From Larkinella arboricola (lineage in GTDB: Bacteria > Bacteroidota > Bacteroidia > Cytophagales > Spirosomataceae), in contig NZ_QLMC01000003.1 in assembly GCF_003259745.1 (NCBI RefSeq), positions 248,001 to 312,000 of the forward strand: DNA of 64,000 nt, written 5' to 3'. Under the pieces are notes generated by a model. It was not told the DNA's origin, searched no databases, and was given only the letters and a program-made list of their open reading frames with translations. The stretch's first letter is position 1. Each line of letters starts with the position of its first letter. Both the position numbers and the translations under genes were made by a program. Positions 63,062-64,000 of this stretch are shown here, piece after piece.

Positions 63062-64000
63062 ATGAACGATCTGTCGACTGCAAAACCGTATCCCTGGCTG
63101 CAATACTATCCTGAAGGTATCCCAGCCGAAATCGATCCTGATGCCTATACTTCGCTGATTGAGTTGATTGACGAGGGTTGCCAGCAGTATGCTGACCGGC
63201 CTGCCTACGCGAACATGGGTAAGCAGTTGACGTTCCGGGAAATTTACACGCTTTCCGGCCACTTTGCCTCCTACCTGCAAAACGATCTGAAGCTAGCAAA
63301 AGGTGACCGCGTGGTGATTCAGATGCCGAATTTGCTGCAATACCCCGTGGCCCTTTTCGGTATTCTGCGGGCCGGTCTGGTGGTGGTCAATACCAATCCG
63401 CTGTATACCCCACGGGAAATGCAGCACCAATTCAGGGATTCCGGCGCAAAGGCCATCATCATCCTGGCAAATTTTGCCGCCAACCTGGAGAAAATCATTG
63501 ACCAGACCGATATCAGGCACGTCATTATCACGCAGATCGGCGATTTGCTGGGCTTTCCCAAAAAGCAGGTTGTCAACGCCGTTGTGAAATACGTTAAAAA
63601 AATGGTACCGGCGTATCATCTCCCGCAGGCGGTTTCGCTCAGCGAGGCCCTCAGCCGTGGAAGCCGTCATACGCTGGAGAAAGTATCGCTGACCGGTTCG
63701 GATCTGGCTTTTGTGCAGTATACCGGCGGCACTACCGGCGTGTCGAAAGGGGCCATGCTCTCCCACCGGAATGTGGTGGCCAACACCCTTGCGGGGAATT
63801 ACTGGATGCAGATAGATCGCATCCCGGCTTCCCAGTGCATCATGATCACCCCACTGCCCCTGTACCACATTTATGCGTTAACCGTCAACGCAATGCTGGC
63901 ACTGAAAAGCGGCTGTCTGAATGTGCTGATTACCAATCCGCGCGACATGAACGCGTTCATCGACGACATGAAGAAATATAAATTCCACATGTTTGTCGGG
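63062..64000 (+). CDS. Long-chain acyl-CoA ligase (AMP-forming), 3' end outside window
   Basis: An ATG at 63062 opens a frame of 313 codons that runs to the window edge without a stop. The AMP-binding motif YTGGTTGVSKGAML is present, and the N-terminus (PYPWLQYYPEGIPAEIDPD) matches FadD-like ligases. It would activate fatty acids to acyl-CoA. The C-terminal domain is not in the window, so chain-length preference cannot be judged. It could be a related long-chain ligase, hence no gene symbol is given. Confidence 0.88.
   Translation, partial: MNDLSTAKPYPWLQYYPEGIPAEIDPDAYTSLIELIDEGCQQYADRPAYANMGKQLTFREIYTLSGHFASYLQNDLKLAKGDRVVIQMPNLLQYPVALFGILRAGLVVVNTNPLYTPREMQHQFRDSGAKAIIILANFAANLEKIIDQTDIRHVIITQIGDLLGFPKKQVVNAVVKYVKKMVPAYHLPQAVSLSEALSRGSRHTLEKVSLTGSDLAFVQYTGGTTGVSKGAMLSHRNVVANTLAGNYWMQIDRIPASQCIMITPLPLYHIYALTVNAMLALKSGCLNVLITNPRDMNAFIDDMKKYKFHMFVG

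Noticed and set aside
1-64000. tRNA, rRNA, CRISPR array, transposase or integrase genes
   Set aside because: I scanned for the characteristic sequences by eye and found none; subtle or degraded copies could be missed without a search program.

Overview
The window reads as chromosomal DNA of an aerobic Bacteroidota, most likely a Cytophagales member near Spirosoma or Larkinella. The support is a SusC/SusD pair, a type IX (type B) secretion domain, several three-histidine membrane desaturases, two unpaired 800-residue FtsX permeases, a DUF1501/PSD1 pair, secreted sulfatases, and promoters that fit the Bacteroidota TTG ... TAnnTTTG pattern. Genus placement is inference from gene content. I found no rRNA, tRNA, CRISPR array or recognisable transposase.

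Layout. 1-7.6 kb: the 5' part of a CBM9-like protein, an FtsX permease and a very long hybrid sensor kinase. 8-12.1 kb: two paralogous secreted proteins (one apparently frameshifted), a small secreted protein, and an unrecognised lipoprotein/tail-anchored pair. 12.2-15.9 kb: a PQQ dehydrogenase with a built-in cytochrome c domain, then pirin divergent from an HxlR regulator. 16-27.5 kb: the most distinctive locus. A promoter with an operator-like palindrome is followed by a 37-codon leader ORF ending in four cysteine codons, then SusC, SusD, two tiny membrane proteins, a sterol-desaturase-family oxygenase and three secreted sulfatases. It contains no glycoside hydrolase. 27.7-38 kb: DUF2306 membrane protein, sugar isomerase-like lipoprotein, PSD1/DUF1501 pair, second FtsX permease, LD-carboxypeptidase. 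38-47.7 kb: amino-sugar genes (NagB fused to a LmbE-type deacetylase, a HGSNAT-like acyltransferase, a second NagB-like protein), an M16 protease, a VOC protein, a dihaem cytochrome c and another desaturase. 47.7-54.9 kb: a three-repeat secreted protein, a PaaE-like reductase, UvrA and a third desaturase. 55-62.9 kb: proline (proBA) and arginine (GNAT, argG, argC) biosynthesis with aat and an inserted glycosyltransferase. The window ends inside an acyl-CoA ligase gene.

Main interpretation. The 16-27.5 kb locus looks like a sulfur-scavenging system rather than an ordinary polysaccharide locus. Three sulfatases and a SusCD importer are present without glycan-cleaving enzymes, and the leader peptide would stall on Cys codons when cysteine is scarce. 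Cys-codon leader attenuation is established for polycysteine short ORFs in mycobacteria; applying it here is inference. Other points worth a second look are a structured argG 5' leader, a TGTCC-N6-GGAC dyad shared by both FtsX permeases, and dyads at the promoters of the HxlR/pirin pair and the sugar isomerase gene.
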